Of a stretch of 64,000 bases of DNA, positions 35,133 through 44,377 are shown piece after piece. Within the stretch, counting starts at the first letter, position 1, and each line of letters begins with the position of its first letter. The translations under genes and the position numbers were made by a program. This stretch comes from Flavobacterium sp. KACC 22761 (GTDB taxonomy: Bacteria > Bacteroidota > Bacteroidia > Flavobacteriales > Flavobacteriaceae). The stretch is from assembly GCF_034058155.1 (NCBI RefSeq), contig NZ_CP139148.1, forward strand, positions 1-64,000, written 5' to 3'. The notes below the pieces were generated by a model, which did not search any database, was not told the DNA's origin, and was given only the letters and a program-made list of their open reading frames with translations.

Positions 35133-36266
35133 ATGAGTATGGAAGATAAAATAAAAGTCAATGAAACCTATTATAACAGTATTGAACGACAAGGCTATAG
35201 TAGGAGAGATTTTTTAAAATTTACAGCCTACATTGGAGCCTATATGGGAGTTCAAAGTTCTGCTATTGGCCAAATAGCTAAAGCGCTAGAAACAACTCCG
35301 CGTCTTCCGGTAATTTGGGAACACTTTCAGGAATGTACCTGCTGCAGCGAATCTTTTATTCGATCTGATCATCCTATTGTGGCTGATATTATTTTAGACA
35401 AAATATCTTTAGATTATACTTTAACCTTAATGGCTGCTTCTGGTCATCAGGCTGAAGCTGCTAAAAAAGCAACAATGGATAAATACAAAGGTGAATATAT
35501 CCTTTGTGTTGAAGGTTCTGTACCAATGGGAGCCGACGGAAATTATTGTTGTATAGGCGGAAGAAGCGCTATTGATATCCTAAAAGAATCTGCCAAAGGA
35601 GCAAAAGCTATCATTGCCTGGGGAAGCTGTGCTACAACCGGATGTGTACAGGCAGCAAAACCAAATCCTACTGGAGCTGTACCTATCAATAAAATTATTA
35701 CAGATAAACCTATAATAAATGTTCCGGGCTGCCCGCCAATTGGCGAAGTTATGGCCGGAATTATTGTACACGTGGTTGCTTTTGGAAAACTACCTGAATT
35801 AGACAGTTCCAACCGTCCTAAAGCTTTTTATTCTAAAAGAGTTCACGACAGCTGTTACCGAAGACCTTATTTTGATGCCGGATTATTTGCCGAAAATTTT
35901 GATGATGAAAACGCTAAAAAAGGGTATTGTTTATACAAAGTGGGCTGTAAAGGGCCAAGCACTTACAATGCCTGTGGCAATATGAAATGGAATGGCGGGG
36001 TTAGTTATCCAATTCAATCGGGTCACGGTTGTTTAGGATGTAGTGCCAAAGACTTTTGGGATGCAGGAAGTTTTTATTCAAGAGATGCTTCTATAAATGG
36101 AGGAAGCATCGAAGCAAATGCCGATACTCTTGGCAAAATCGCTCTTGGAGGGGTTGTTGCCGGAATTGGAGCCCATGCTATAATTTCGAATGTATCAAAA
36201 AGAAAAGAGCTAAAACACCGAATTAATCAGGGAACTGAAAACGAGAAACACTTAGAGGATTTATAA
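35133..36266 (+). CDS. hyaA: [NiFe]-hydrogenase small subunit, O2-tolerant group 1 type
   Basis: A 377-residue iron-sulphur subunit. A Tat signal SRRDFLK is at residues 23-29, and cleavage after AKA (about 51) would leave a mature chain beginning LETTPRLPVIW. Cysteines at 68, 70, 71, 166, 171 and 200 correspond at a constant offset of 51 to Cys17, 19, 20, 115, 120 and 149 of O2-tolerant membrane-bound hydrogenases (E. coli Hyd-1, Ralstonia MBH); the extra ones (70 and 171) mark a [4Fe-3S] proximal cluster. Ligands for the medial and distal clusters lie in HDSCYRR, GYCLYKVGCKGPSTYNACG and GHGCLGC. A C-terminal membrane anchor is at about 332-352. The enzyme oxidises H2 outside the inner membrane. 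Confidence 0.97.
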   Translation: MSMEDKIKVNETYYNSIERQGYSRRDFLKFTAYIGAYMGVQSSAIGQIAKALETTPRLPVIWEHFQECTCCSESFIRSDHPIVADIILDKISLDYTLTLMAASGHQAEAAKKATMDKYKGEYILCVEGSVPMGADGNYCCIGGRSAIDILKESAKGAKAIIAWGSCATTGCVQAAKPNPTGAVPINKIITDKPIINVPGCPPIGEVMAGIIVHVVAFGKLPELDSSNRPKAFYSKRVHDSCYRRPYFDAGLFAENFDDENAKKGYCLYKVGCKGPSTYNACGNMKWNGGVSYPIQSGHGCLGCSAKDFWDAGSFYSRDASINGGSIEANADTLGKIALGGVVAGIGAHAIISNVSKRKELKHRINQGTENEKHLEDL

Positions 36267-36283
36267 CCTATACAAAAAATAAA

Positions 36284-38020
36284 ATGGCAAAGAGAATAGT
36301 TGTAGACCCAATTACCAGAATAGAAGGACATTTAAGAGCTGAAGTTGAAATTTCAGACGGAACTATAAAAGAAGCCTTTTTATCATCGACAATGGTGAGA
36401 GGTTTGGAGAATATTGTTAAAGACAGAAATCCAAAAGATGTTTGGGCATTTGTACAAAGAACCTGTGGTGTTTGCACCTCAACTCATGCTACAGCATCTG
36501 TAAGAGCTGTTGAAGATGCACTCGGAATTGTTGTTCCGCCCAATGCAGAAATAGTTAGAAATATAATGCTTGGAGCTTTGTATTTACACGATCACGTAGT
36601 TCATTTTTATCATTTGCATGCTTTTGACTGGGTAGATGTTATAAGTGGTTTAAATGCTGATCCTGTAAAGACTTCACAACTGGCGCAATCTATTTCAAAT
36701 TGGCCAAAAAGTTCACCGGGTTATTTTTCTGATTTGCAAAAACGATTGAAAAAGTTCGTTGCCAGTGGTCAATTAGGGATTTTTGCCAATGGCTATTGGG
36801 GACATCCGCAAATGAAATTACCGCCAGAAGCCAATTTAATGGCTACAGCGCATTATCTTGAAGCTTTGGAATGGCAAAAAGAAATCGTAAAAGTACATGC
36901 TATTTTTGGAGGTAAAAATCCGCATCCTAACTTTTTGGTTGGTGGCATGGCATGTTCAATAAATCTGGATGATGCAAGCGGGCTAAATGCTGAAAGACTT
37001 GCCTTTGTAAGACAGCTTTTGGAGGACGGAAAACGTTTTGTAGAACAAGTTTATCTTCCGGATGTTCTTGCTATTGCAGGTTTTTATAAAGACTGGGGCG
37101 CTATTGGAGGCTTTCATAATTTTATGAGTTTTGGTGATTTCCCAACACAAGGGCATAATAATACTAATAATGACACTTTTAAATTTCCGTCGGGAGTCAT
37201 TTTAGACAAAGATTTGACAAAAGTCCATGATTTAGATTTAAGAGATTTAAAAACTGTCGAAGAATATGTAAACAACTCTTGGTATGATTATGAAGGCGAT
37301 GGAAATTCAGGAAGACAACCTTGGTCTGGAGAAACAAAAATCAATTATACTGGACCAAAACCGCCTTACACGCATTTAAATGTTGATGAAAAATACAGTT
37401 TTATCAAAACTCCAAGATGGAAAGGCCACGCTATGGAAGTTGGTCCACTGGCAAGAATGCTGGTTGGTTATGCATCCGGAAGGGAAGAATTTAAAGAAAT
37501 TGTCGATTCTACCTTATCAAAATTACAAATTCCTGCTGGAGCTTTATTCTCAACTTTAGGAAGAACTGCAGCACGAGCGCTCGAATCGCAATTGGTAGCC
37601 AACTGGAATCTTGAGTTTTTTGATGATTTGATTAAAAACATCAAAAACGGCGATACTAAAATGGCCAATATGGAAAAATGGGAAACAACAACTTGGCCAA
37701 AAGAAGCACAAGGTGTTGGTCTTGTAGAAGCTCCACGTGGTGCTTTAAGCCATTGGATTGTAATAAAAGATGCAAAAGTTGCCAATTATCAGCAGGTCGT
37801 GCCATCAACATGGAATGCTTCACCGAAAGATCCTAAAGGTCAGCGATCTCCTTACGAAAGCACTTTGTTGAATACTCCAATTGCAAATCCAGAATTGCCT
37901 TTAGAAATTATCAGAACCATACATTCCTTTGATCCATGCATTGCCTGTGCAGTGCATTTATACGATGAAAATGGCGACATTATTAAAGAAGTAAATGATA
38001 TAACAATCTGCACCGTTTAA
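36284..38020 (+). CDS. hyaB: [NiFe]-hydrogenase large subunit
   Basis: A 578-residue catalytic subunit with the nickel-iron site. The N-terminal motif RTCGVCTSTHA provides Cys61 and Cys64, and the C-terminal motif DPCIACAVH provides Cys552 and Cys555. After His558 a 20-residue tail remains, which the maturation protease would remove once nickel is in place. The N-terminus KRIVVDPITRIEGHLRAEVE is typical of group 1 enzymes. It has no signal of its own and would be exported bound to the Tat-targeted small subunit. The gene starts 17 bases after hyaA and ends six bases before the cytochrome gene. Confidence 0.98.
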   Translation: MAKRIVVDPITRIEGHLRAEVEISDGTIKEAFLSSTMVRGLENIVKDRNPKDVWAFVQRTCGVCTSTHATASVRAVEDALGIVVPPNAEIVRNIMLGALYLHDHVVHFYHLHAFDWVDVISGLNADPVKTSQLAQSISNWPKSSPGYFSDLQKRLKKFVASGQLGIFANGYWGHPQMKLPPEANLMATAHYLEALEWQKEIVKVHAIFGGKNPHPNFLVGGMACSINLDDASGLNAERLAFVRQLLEDGKRFVEQVYLPDVLAIAGFYKDWGAIGGFHNFMSFGDFPTQGHNNTNNDTFKFPSGVILDKDLTKVHDLDLRDLKTVEEYVNNSWYDYEGDGNSGRQPWSGETKINYTGPKPPYTHLNVDEKYSFIKTPRWKGHAMEVGPLARMLVGYASGREEFKEIVDSTLSKLQIPAGALFSTLGRTAARALESQLVANWNLEFFDDLIKNIKNGDTKMANMEKWETTTWPKEAQGVGLVEAPRGALSHWIVIKDAKVANYQQVVPSTWNASPKDPKGQRSPYESTLLNTPIANPELPLEIIRTIHSFDPCIACAVHLYDENGDIIKEVNDITICTV

Positions 38021-38026
38021 TTTAAA

Positions 38027-38800
38027 TTGAACAGTATGCCAACAAAAACTAACGATTATAAAAGAGCTTACATATGGCAGTTGCCCATACGAATTTTTCA
38101 TTGGGTAAATGCCTTGGCCATTACAGGACTTGTAGCTACAGGTTTTATTATTGGTGATCCGCCGGGAATTATTTCTAATAAAGAAGCTTCTGGACAATTC
38201 TGGTTTGGATACATTCGGGAGATTCATTTTATATGTGCTTACTTATTGGTTGCAGTTATGATCTTAAGAATATATTTTGCTTTCAAAGGAAATAAATATG
38301 CAAGCTGGCGTGTCTTTTTCCCTTTTAAAAAAAATGGATTTAAAAGAATGTGGCATGTAATTAAATATGATATTTTTCTGCAAAATGAACAATCGTCCGA
38401 TTCTCCTGTTGGCGCCGTAGGTCATAATAGCGTAGCGGCGGTATCTTATCTGGTCATGTTTTTTATGGCACTTATAATGATTGCTACAGGATTTGCAATG
38501 TACAAACCCAATTCTACTTGGTTTTTACCTAAAATGTTTGGGTGGGTTGTAAACCTGGTTGGAGGAGATTTAAATGTTAGAATGATCCATCATTTTACTA
38601 CCTGGACCTTTATTTTATTTGCAGTAGTACACGTTTATCTGGTTTTCTTTCATGATTGGCTGGAAGGCTTTGGAGAAACATCGGCTATGGTGAGCGGTTA
38701 CAAATTTGTTCCTACTGAAAGAGTCAAGAATGAAGAAATTGAACTTTCTGAAATAAAAACAATAAATCAAGATTCGCTGGAGACAAAAGATGTTAGTTGA
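38027..38800 (+). CDS. hyaC: Ni/Fe-hydrogenase b-type cytochrome subunit
   Basis: A 257-residue membrane cytochrome with four predicted membrane segments and histidines suitable for two b hemes: FHWVNALAITGL (first segment), HFICAYLLVAVMIL (second) and HHFTTWTFILFAVVHVYLVFFHDW (last). It anchors the hydrogenase and passes electrons from the distal iron-sulphur cluster to the quinone pool, here menaquinone. The family start YIWQLPIRIFHWVNA is clear. It is slightly longer than E. coli HyaC, with an acidic C-terminal tail of about 30 residues. Spacing to neighbours is six and eight bases, so this is one operon. Confidence 0.95.
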   Translation: MNSMPTKTNDYKRAYIWQLPIRIFHWVNALAITGLVATGFIIGDPPGIISNKEASGQFWFGYIREIHFICAYLLVAVMILRIYFAFKGNKYASWRVFFPFKKNGFKRMWHVIKYDIFLQNEQSSDSPVGAVGHNSVAAVSYLVMFFMALIMIATGFAMYKPNSTWFLPKMFGWVVNLVGGDLNVRMIHHFTTWTFILFAVVHVYLVFFHDWLEGFGETSAMVSGYKFVPTERVKNEEIELSEIKTINQDSLETKDVS

Positions 38801-38808
38801 AATAAAAT

Positions 38809-39315
38809 ATGGAAACAGAATTCAGTACAAGAAAAATAGACGAATTCCATTCTGATGGAAATACCATTTTAGTTCTCGGAATAGGTAACTATTTAATGGG
38901 CGACGAAGGTGTCGGTGTACATTTTATCAACAGAATAGATAAGACCCTATTTCCAGAAGGCATTTCCTTTGTTGATGGCGGAACTGGTGGTTTTACCTTA
39001 ATTCCATACATCGAAAGTCATCAAAAAGTAATTATTGTAGATGCTACAATGGATGGAAAAGAAGAAGGAACAATTTCACTTTTGAAACCACGTTTCTCAG
39101 AAGATTTTCCTATTTCGCTAAGCGGGCACAATTTTGGACTTAAGGATATGGTCGAAATCTTGTCGATGCTCGATACCATGCCCGAAATCTATTTATACAC
39201 CATTACCATTTTAAAAATGGAGCCAATGTGCATGCAACTTTCACCAAAAGTAGAAGCTTCAATAGAAAAAGTAACTGCTGAAATTATCCAACTGATAGAA
39301 AAAATTAAAATTTAA
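38809..39315 (+). CDS. hyaD: Hydrogenase maturation protease (HyaD/HupD family)
   Basis: A 168-residue endopeptidase that removes the C-terminal tail of the large subunit after nickel insertion. The start LVLGIGNYLMGDEGVGVHFI (about 21-40) contains the conserved nickel-sensing glutamate at 33, VIIVDATMDG holds the aspartate and SLSGHNFGLKDM the histidine, the three metal-binding residues known from HybD. It is cytoplasmic and specific for its large subunit, which fits its place directly after the structural genes. hypF starts 11 bases on. Confidence 0.95.
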   Translation: METEFSTRKIDEFHSDGNTILVLGIGNYLMGDEGVGVHFINRIDKTLFPEGISFVDGGTGGFTLIPYIESHQKVIIVDATMDGKEEGTISLLKPRFSEDFPISLSGHNFGLKDMVEILSMLDTMPEIYLYTITILKMEPMCMQLSPKVEASIEKVTAEIIQLIEKIKI

Positions 39316-39326
39316 TAATTCTTTTT

Positions 39327-41600
39327 TTGACACCTACATTTCAAATAACCATTTCAGGCATTGTACAAGGTGTTGGTTTTCGTCCTTTTGTATACAATTT
39401 AGCAATTCAATACAACTTGAAAGGATTTGTTTCTAATAATGAATTTGGTGTTGTCATAGTTATTCAAAAAGAGAAAAAAATAATAAACGAATTTATTTTT
39501 GATATAAAAAAAAGGCATCCTAAAAAAGCTAAAATTAATACCATACAGATTTCAGAAATCCAAATAGAGGAAAGATTTAACCTTTTTTTTATCAAAGAAC
39601 CAGAAAAAGGAATTTCAATCAATGCGCCTTTAACTCCCGATTTCGCTATCTGTAAAAACTGTAAAGAAGAGATTTTAAACCCGGAAAATAGTCGTTACTA
39701 CTATCCTTTTATTAGTTGCACTTCATGCGGACCACGCTATGCTATTGCTGAAAAATTTCCTTTTGAAAGAGAAAACACAAGCATGAACACTTTTAAAATG
39801 TGCGAAACTTGTCTGGAAGAATACAACAATCCTGGGGATATTCGGTTTCATTCTCAAACCAATTCATGTCCGGAGTGTGGAATTCAAATTTCATTTACAG
39901 ATCATAATGGAACCCATATTTCTGGAACAAACAAAGAAATTTTTGAATTTGTTTCGGAAAAATTAAACGAAGGAAAAATCATTGCCCTAAAAAATACTTC
40001 GGGTTATTTGCTTCTTTGCGATGCCACAAATGCCAAAACTGTTCAGGAATTACGAAACCGAAAAAAGCGTTCAACAAAACCTTTTGCCGTATTATTTCGC
40101 GATTTTAAACAAATTAAAAAACATTTATTTTGTCATAAAACCGAAAAAAAATGGCTAAAATCAACTCAGGCGCCCATTGTAATTTTACCTCTGAAAAATC
40201 AAAAAGATTTGGCGGTAAACCAAATAGCTCCAAACATGAAAACTATCGGAGCAATGTTGCCCAATTCAGGAATGTTGTATTTAATTTCTAATGAGTTTCA
40301 AAAGCCTTTAATTGCAACGAGTGGTAATTTTAATGGTTCGGCTATTTTTTCTGATCAAAATGAAGCTGTTGCATCATTAAATTCTATAGCCGATTATTTT
40401 TTGCATCATAACTTAGAAATTCAAAATTCGCAAGATGATTCGGTCATTCGTTTTTCGGGAAAACATAAGCAAAAAATTGTTTTAAGAAGTGCGCGAGGTT
40501 TTGCTCCAAATTTGGATTATTCCTATCCCGAAAAAACCTCTGAAAAAATACTTTGTTTGGGTGCGTCTTTAAAAAATACGATTACCATCACTTCAAATCA
40601 GCAGATTAACAAGAGTGAATATATTGGTAATTTATTTAATTATGATGCTTATAAACGGTTTGAAAAGAAGATAAAAAACTATCAACGCTTTTTTGATTTT
40701 GTTCCAAAAACCATTGTTTATGACCAACATCCAAATTACGAAAACAATAAAATTGTTTCTGAATTTCAAAAGGAAGATTCAACCTTAAACGCTATAAAAA
40801 TTCAGCATCATGAAGCTCATTTTTCTGCAATTTTGAGCGAAAAAAATCTTTGGCAAAAATCAAAAATATTGGGCGTTATCTGGGACGGAACCGGTTTTGG
40901 AAGCGAAAACCAAATTTATGGCGGAGAATTTTTTGAATACCATCACAAACAAATTACCCGAATAGGACATTTGGATTATTATTCCTGGATTTTAGGAGAT
41001 AAAATGCCCCAAAACCCTAAAATGACAGCACTTTCTATCAGCGAAAATGATACTTATTTTCAACAGTATTTCAGTCAAAATGAGTTGAAAATTTATCCAA
41101 ACCTCATTAAAAACAGCGCTATTAAAACATCTTCAATGGGAAGATTAGTCGATGCGGTGGCTTTTACACTTGGCTTTCAAGATGCTGTTTCGTTTGAAGG
41201 CGAAACTGGTATGTATCTGGAAAATCTGGCTCAAAAAGCATTTAATAAACCAAACTTGAAATTAAAGGATTATCTGAAAAACGAAAACATAACCAATATA
41301 ATCCCAACAAAAAAATTGCTTTTGCAGATTGTTAAAGCTGTAGAAAAGAATACCAAACCGGAAAAAGTGGCTTTAAACTTTCATTATACTTTGGTAAAGT
41401 GCATTGAAAAAGTGGCTTTATTTTCAAAATCAAAAGAAATTGCTTTTAGCGGAGGCGTTTTTCAAAACTCGGTGTTGGCTGATTTAATCATAGATTACCT
41501 GAAACCGAATTACAAATTACATTTTCATGAAATACTTTCTCCAAATGACGAAAACATCTCATTTGGACAGCTCAATCATTATTTACATCTAAAAAAATAA
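39327..41600 (+). CDS. hypF: Carbamoyltransferase HypF
   Basis: A 757-residue enzyme that makes the carbamoyl group for cyanide ligand synthesis from carbamoyl phosphate. Domain order is as usual: acylphosphatase (1-90, VQGVGFRPF at 13-21), two zinc fingers (about 105-190; CKNC, CTSCGPRYA, CETC, CPECG), a YrdC-like nucleotide-binding domain (about 200-385, GKIIALKNTSGYLLLCDA and RKKRSTKPFAVL) and a Kae1-like domain (about 405-757, HHEAHFSAIL, GVIWDGTGFG and AFSGGVFQN). The start is a TTG that directly precedes the conserved N-terminus; no ATG is available. The FKBP gene begins three bases after its stop. Confidence 0.96.
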   Translation: MTPTFQITISGIVQGVGFRPFVYNLAIQYNLKGFVSNNEFGVVIVIQKEKKIINEFIFDIKKRHPKKAKINTIQISEIQIEERFNLFFIKEPEKGISINAPLTPDFAICKNCKEEILNPENSRYYYPFISCTSCGPRYAIAEKFPFERENTSMNTFKMCETCLEEYNNPGDIRFHSQTNSCPECGIQISFTDHNGTHISGTNKEIFEFVSEKLNEGKIIALKNTSGYLLLCDATNAKTVQELRNRKKRSTKPFAVLFRDFKQIKKHLFCHKTEKKWLKSTQAPIVILPLKNQKDLAVNQIAPNMKTIGAMLPNSGMLYLISNEFQKPLIATSGNFNGSAIFSDQNEAVASLNSIADYFLHHNLEIQNSQDDSVIRFSGKHKQKIVLRSARGFAPNLDYSYPEKTSEKILCLGASLKNTITITSNQQINKSEYIGNLFNYDAYKRFEKKIKNYQRFFDFVPKTIVYDQHPNYENNKIVSEFQKEDSTLNAIKIQHHEAHFSAILSEKNLWQKSKILGVIWDGTGFGSENQIYGGEFFEYHHKQITRIGHLDYYSWILGDKMPQNPKMTALSISENDTYFQQYFSQNELKIYPNLIKNSAIKTSSMGRLVDAVAFTLGFQDAVSFEGETGMYLENLAQKAFNKPNLKLKDYLKNENITNIIPTKKLLLQIVKAVEKNTKPEKVALNFHYTLVKCIEKVALFSKSKEIAFSGGVFQNSVLADLIIDYLKPNYKLHFHEILSPNDENISFGQLNHYLHLKK

Positions 41601-41603
41601 ACT

Positions 41604-42230
41604 ATGGATATTCTTGAACTATTAGGACATGTTGGCAAAACAGAAGAAAAAGATAAAATTTCCTATTCGGCAGGAGTTGTAATGGCTTTAAGCCTGAAGG
41701 ACATTGGCTTTGAAGAAATTAAATACGAAGATTTTACAGATGGAATGAAATCTGTTTTTGAGAAATCGGGAGAGAAAATTTCGCCAAAACGTTCTATTGA
41801 TATTTTTAATAATTATGTGGCATTGCTACAGGAAGAATTAAAGGTTAAAAATGCTGAAATTGGAAGTGCGTTTCTAACTAAAAATGCCTTAAAAGAAGGA
41901 ATTAATGTTTTGCCAAGCGGTTTGCAATACGAAATCTTAACCGAAGGAAATGGCAAAAAACCAAAAATTACTGATACCGTAAATGTAATTTATGAAGGTT
42001 ATTTATTGAACAAAGATGTCTTTGATTCAACTAAAGATACAGGCCCTCAGACAATGAAAGTACTGCAAACCATAAAAGGCTGGCAGGAAGCACTGCAATT
42101 AATGCCCGAAGGTTCTCGCTGGAAAGTTTATATTCCGCATGATTTGGCTTACGCCGAAATGGGAGCTCCACCAGTAATTCAGCCCAACTCTACTTTGGTA
42201 TTTATAATTGAACTTTTAAATATTGTTTAA
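41604..42230 (+). CDS. FKBP-type peptidyl-prolyl isomerase within the hydrogenase operon
   Basis: A 208-residue protein with an N-terminal helical dimerisation domain like that of Mip/FkpA (about 1-90, KISYSAGVVMALSLKDIGF) and a C-terminal FKBP domain (about 100-208; VIYEGYLLNKDVFDST, IKGWQEALQLMPEGSRWKVYIPHDLAYAEMG, PNSTLVFIIELLNI). It lacks a signal peptide, unlike the periplasmic Mip/FkpA proteins, so it is cytoplasmic. It starts three bases after hypF and is followed by hypD, so a role in hydrogenase maturation is likely. In E. coli the isomerase SlyD assists HypB; this protein might replace it (inference), although it has no metal-binding His tail. Confidence 0.9.
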   Translation: MDILELLGHVGKTEEKDKISYSAGVVMALSLKDIGFEEIKYEDFTDGMKSVFEKSGEKISPKRSIDIFNNYVALLQEELKVKNAEIGSAFLTKNALKEGINVLPSGLQYEILTEGNGKKPKITDTVNVIYEGYLLNKDVFDSTKDTGPQTMKVLQTIKGWQEALQLMPEGSRWKVYIPHDLAYAEMGAPPVIQPNSTLVFIIELLNIV

Positions 42231-42421
42231 GAGCCATATACATAAAAACTATTTCCAGGAAAACTGTTTTAGCCTAAAGTGTTTTTATGTGCAAAAATTA
42301 AAAAATCCGCATAATCCGTGTTTTCGCGATAGCGAATCCGTATAATCCGCTTCTAAAATTATAGGTTTGATTATAAGGAAAGGTTAAGTGAATTAGTATA
42401 TAACTCGAAATGTAATTTAAA

Positions 42422-43498
42422 ATGAAATACCTGTCTGAATATCGAAATCCCGAACTGGTCAAACATTATATAAATGAAATCCATAAAATAACCACAAAGC
42501 CATGGAATATCATGGAAATTTGTGGTGGTCAGACACATTCATTGGTCAAAAACGGATTGCTGGATTTATTGCCAAAAAATATCAGAATGATCCATGGTCC
42601 AGGCTGTCCGGTTTGTGTTACGCCTATTTCGTTAATCGATAAAGCTATCGAGTTACTGAAACAAGATGTAATTCTTTGTTCATTTGGCGATATGATTCGG
42701 GTTCCCGGTTCCTCAAAAAGTTTACTGCAAGCCAAAGCCGAAGGAGGCGATTTGCGTATTTTATATTCGCCTTTGGAAGCTATAAATATTGCCACAAAAA
42801 ACCCGGATAAAGAAGTGGTGTTTTTTGCCGTTGGTTTTGAAACCACAGCGCCCAGCAATGCACTGGCAGTACTTCATGCGCAAAAACTGGGTTTGACTAA
42901 TTTTAGTTTATTGGTTTCGCATGTATTAGTTCCGCCAGCAATGGAAGCCATTTTATCAGATGAGTTTTGCAACATAAATGCTTTTTTAGGCGCCGGACAT
43001 GTGTGTACAATAGTTGGTCTGGAAGAATATTACCCGATTGCCGAAAAATATAAAATTCCGATTGTAGTTTCAGGGTTTGAACCTGCCGATATGGTTCAGG
43101 CTATTTATCATGCTGTTTTACAACTAGAACAAGGAAAATATGAGGTTGAAAACCAATATACCAGATTAGTAAAGGAAGAAGGAAATATTCGGGCAAAAGA
43201 GGTTGTAAATACTGTTTTTACAATAGGAAGTCAGGAATGGCGAGGCATTGGAGCAATTGAAAACAGCGGACTTGTATTGAGAGAAAACTACAAAATGTAT
43301 GATGCCAATACTAAATTTTCTATAGAAACTACTACTAGCAAAACCGACAATTTGTGTATTGCCGGTCAGATTTTAACCGGAAATAAAAAACCGAATGAAT
43401 GTCCTGAGTTCGGAAAAAAATGTAAACCTTCAAATCCGCTTGGAGCACCTATGGTTTCTTCTGAAGGGGCTTGTTCTGCTTACTTCAACTATTTATAA
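42422..43498 (+). CDS. hypD: Hydrogenase formation protein HypD
   Basis: A 358-residue iron-sulphur scaffold protein that, with HypC, assembles the Fe(CN)2CO unit. Seen are MEICGGQTHSLVKNG (about 30-44), the active segment IHGPGCPVCVTP with Cys residues, FFAVGFETTAPSNALAV, the regions LCSFGDMIRVPGS and ECPEFGKKCKPSNPLGA for the [4Fe-4S] cluster, and the C-terminus SSEGACSAYFNYL. It is full length. A 191-base gap with a small ATCCGTATAATCCGC repeat lies upstream, so it may have its own promoter although no clear box is seen. The nickel permease gene begins eight bases after its stop. Confidence 0.97.
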   Translation: MKYLSEYRNPELVKHYINEIHKITTKPWNIMEICGGQTHSLVKNGLLDLLPKNIRMIHGPGCPVCVTPISLIDKAIELLKQDVILCSFGDMIRVPGSSKSLLQAKAEGGDLRILYSPLEAINIATKNPDKEVVFFAVGFETTAPSNALAVLHAQKLGLTNFSLLVSHVLVPPAMEAILSDEFCNINAFLGAGHVCTIVGLEEYYPIAEKYKIPIVVSGFEPADMVQAIYHAVLQLEQGKYEVENQYTRLVKEEGNIRAKEVVNTVFTIGSQEWRGIGAIENSGLVLRENYKMYDANTKFSIETTTSKTDNLCIAGQILTGNKKPNECPEFGKKCKPSNPLGAPMVSSEGACSAYFNYL

Positions 43499-43506
43499 AA
43501 AATGAA

Positions 43507-44223
43507 ATGATTGGATTATTAATTACCATTTATGCCGGGCTCGAGCATGCTTTTGAAACAGACCATTTGCTGGCTGTCAACAATCTGGTTACGAACAGAA
43601 CCAAAATTAAAGACGCTTTAAAAGACGGAATGTTTTGGGGAATTGGCCATACTTCGACAATTTTTATTGTAGGCGTTATTATGATTGGTTTTAAGATTTC
43701 GATAAGCGAAAACATTTTTAATTATCTCGAAGCGGTTGTTGGTTTGATGTTAATTATTTTAGGAAGCTATCGTTTGTTTAAATTATTATACAAAAAAAAA
43801 CATTCCCATACTTATTATCACAGTCACGAACACACGCACAGCAACGGGGTCACCCATACGCACATGCACGCACACACCTATTTTCATTCACATCCTATTG
43901 CTTCCTTTGAACATTCTCATTTTGACGAATCAACAAATTATAAAACTGCATTTGGTGTAGGCCTCGTTCATGGATTGGCCGGAAGCGGGTCTTTAGTCGT
44001 TTTGGTTATTTCGCAAATGAAAACACCTTTGGAAGGTTTGCTTTATATTTTAATTTTTGGAATTGGATCGATAATAGGAATGTTTATAGCGTCAGGATTG
44101 TTTAGTATTCCTTTTACTAAGAGTATTCTAAAATCTCAAAAATTACAGTATGTTTTAATTATAATTTCTTCTGTAATATGTATCGTTTACGGAGCCAAAA
44201 TTATTTATAACAATTTGTTTTAA
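43507..44223 (+). CDS. Nickel permease (NiCoT/RcnA-like) with His-rich loop
   Basis: A 238-residue inner-membrane transporter with about six membrane segments. The first has the nickel/cobalt signature HAFETDHL (H-x4-D-H, about residues 13-20), and VHGLAGSGSLVVLVI (about 156-170) is a second conserved membrane motif. A cytoplasmic loop at about 98-140 is packed with histidines (HSHTYYHSHEHTHS and on). It would supply nickel for the hydrogenase. The ATG at 43507 follows the hypD stop; an in-frame ATG 12 codons upstream would overlap hypD and add a non-family N-terminus, so it is rejected. Confidence 0.88.
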   Translation: MIGLLITIYAGLEHAFETDHLLAVNNLVTNRTKIKDALKDGMFWGIGHTSTIFIVGVIMIGFKISISENIFNYLEAVVGLMLIILGSYRLFKLLYKKKHSHTYYHSHEHTHSNGVTHTHMHAHTYFHSHPIASFEHSHFDESTNYKTAFGVGLVHGLAGSGSLVVLVISQMKTPLEGLLYILIFGIGSIIGMFIASGLFSIPFTKSILKSQKLQYVLIIISSVICIVYGAKIIYNNLF

Positions 44224-44241
44224 ACTTAATTTTGTTTTTAC

Positions 44242-44285
44242 CATTAAGAGATTAAGCCCCGTTTTATAACCTTAATCCCTTAATG
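44242..44285 (+). terminator. Imperfect hairpin after the hydrogenase operon
   Basis: CATTAAGAGATTAAG pairs with CTTAATCCCTTAATG around a 14-base loop, one mismatch. There is no clean T-run, so it may be a weak or factor-assisted terminator. Confidence 0.35.
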
Positions 44286-44365
44286 CGAAAAAATTTTATA
44301 TAATTGCTAAGTCTAATTTAATGATATCTTAAGGCCTTTTAAAAAGCTTCATTTGATGAGATAAA

Positions 44366-44373
44366 TATCTTTG
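44366..44373 (+). promoter_or_regulatory. -7 element directly before the outer-membrane receptor gene
   Basis: TATCTTTG ends four bases before the ATG at 44378, which implies a leaderless mRNA, as for the AraC gene at 3863. No TTTG box is seen at the right distance upstream, so this is weaker than the AraC case. Confidence 0.45.
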
Positions 44374-44377
44374 TCTC

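Noticed and set aside
43471..43506. Upstream start for the nickel permease overlapping hypD
   Set aside because: The added residues do not fit the family and overlap the conserved end of HypD.
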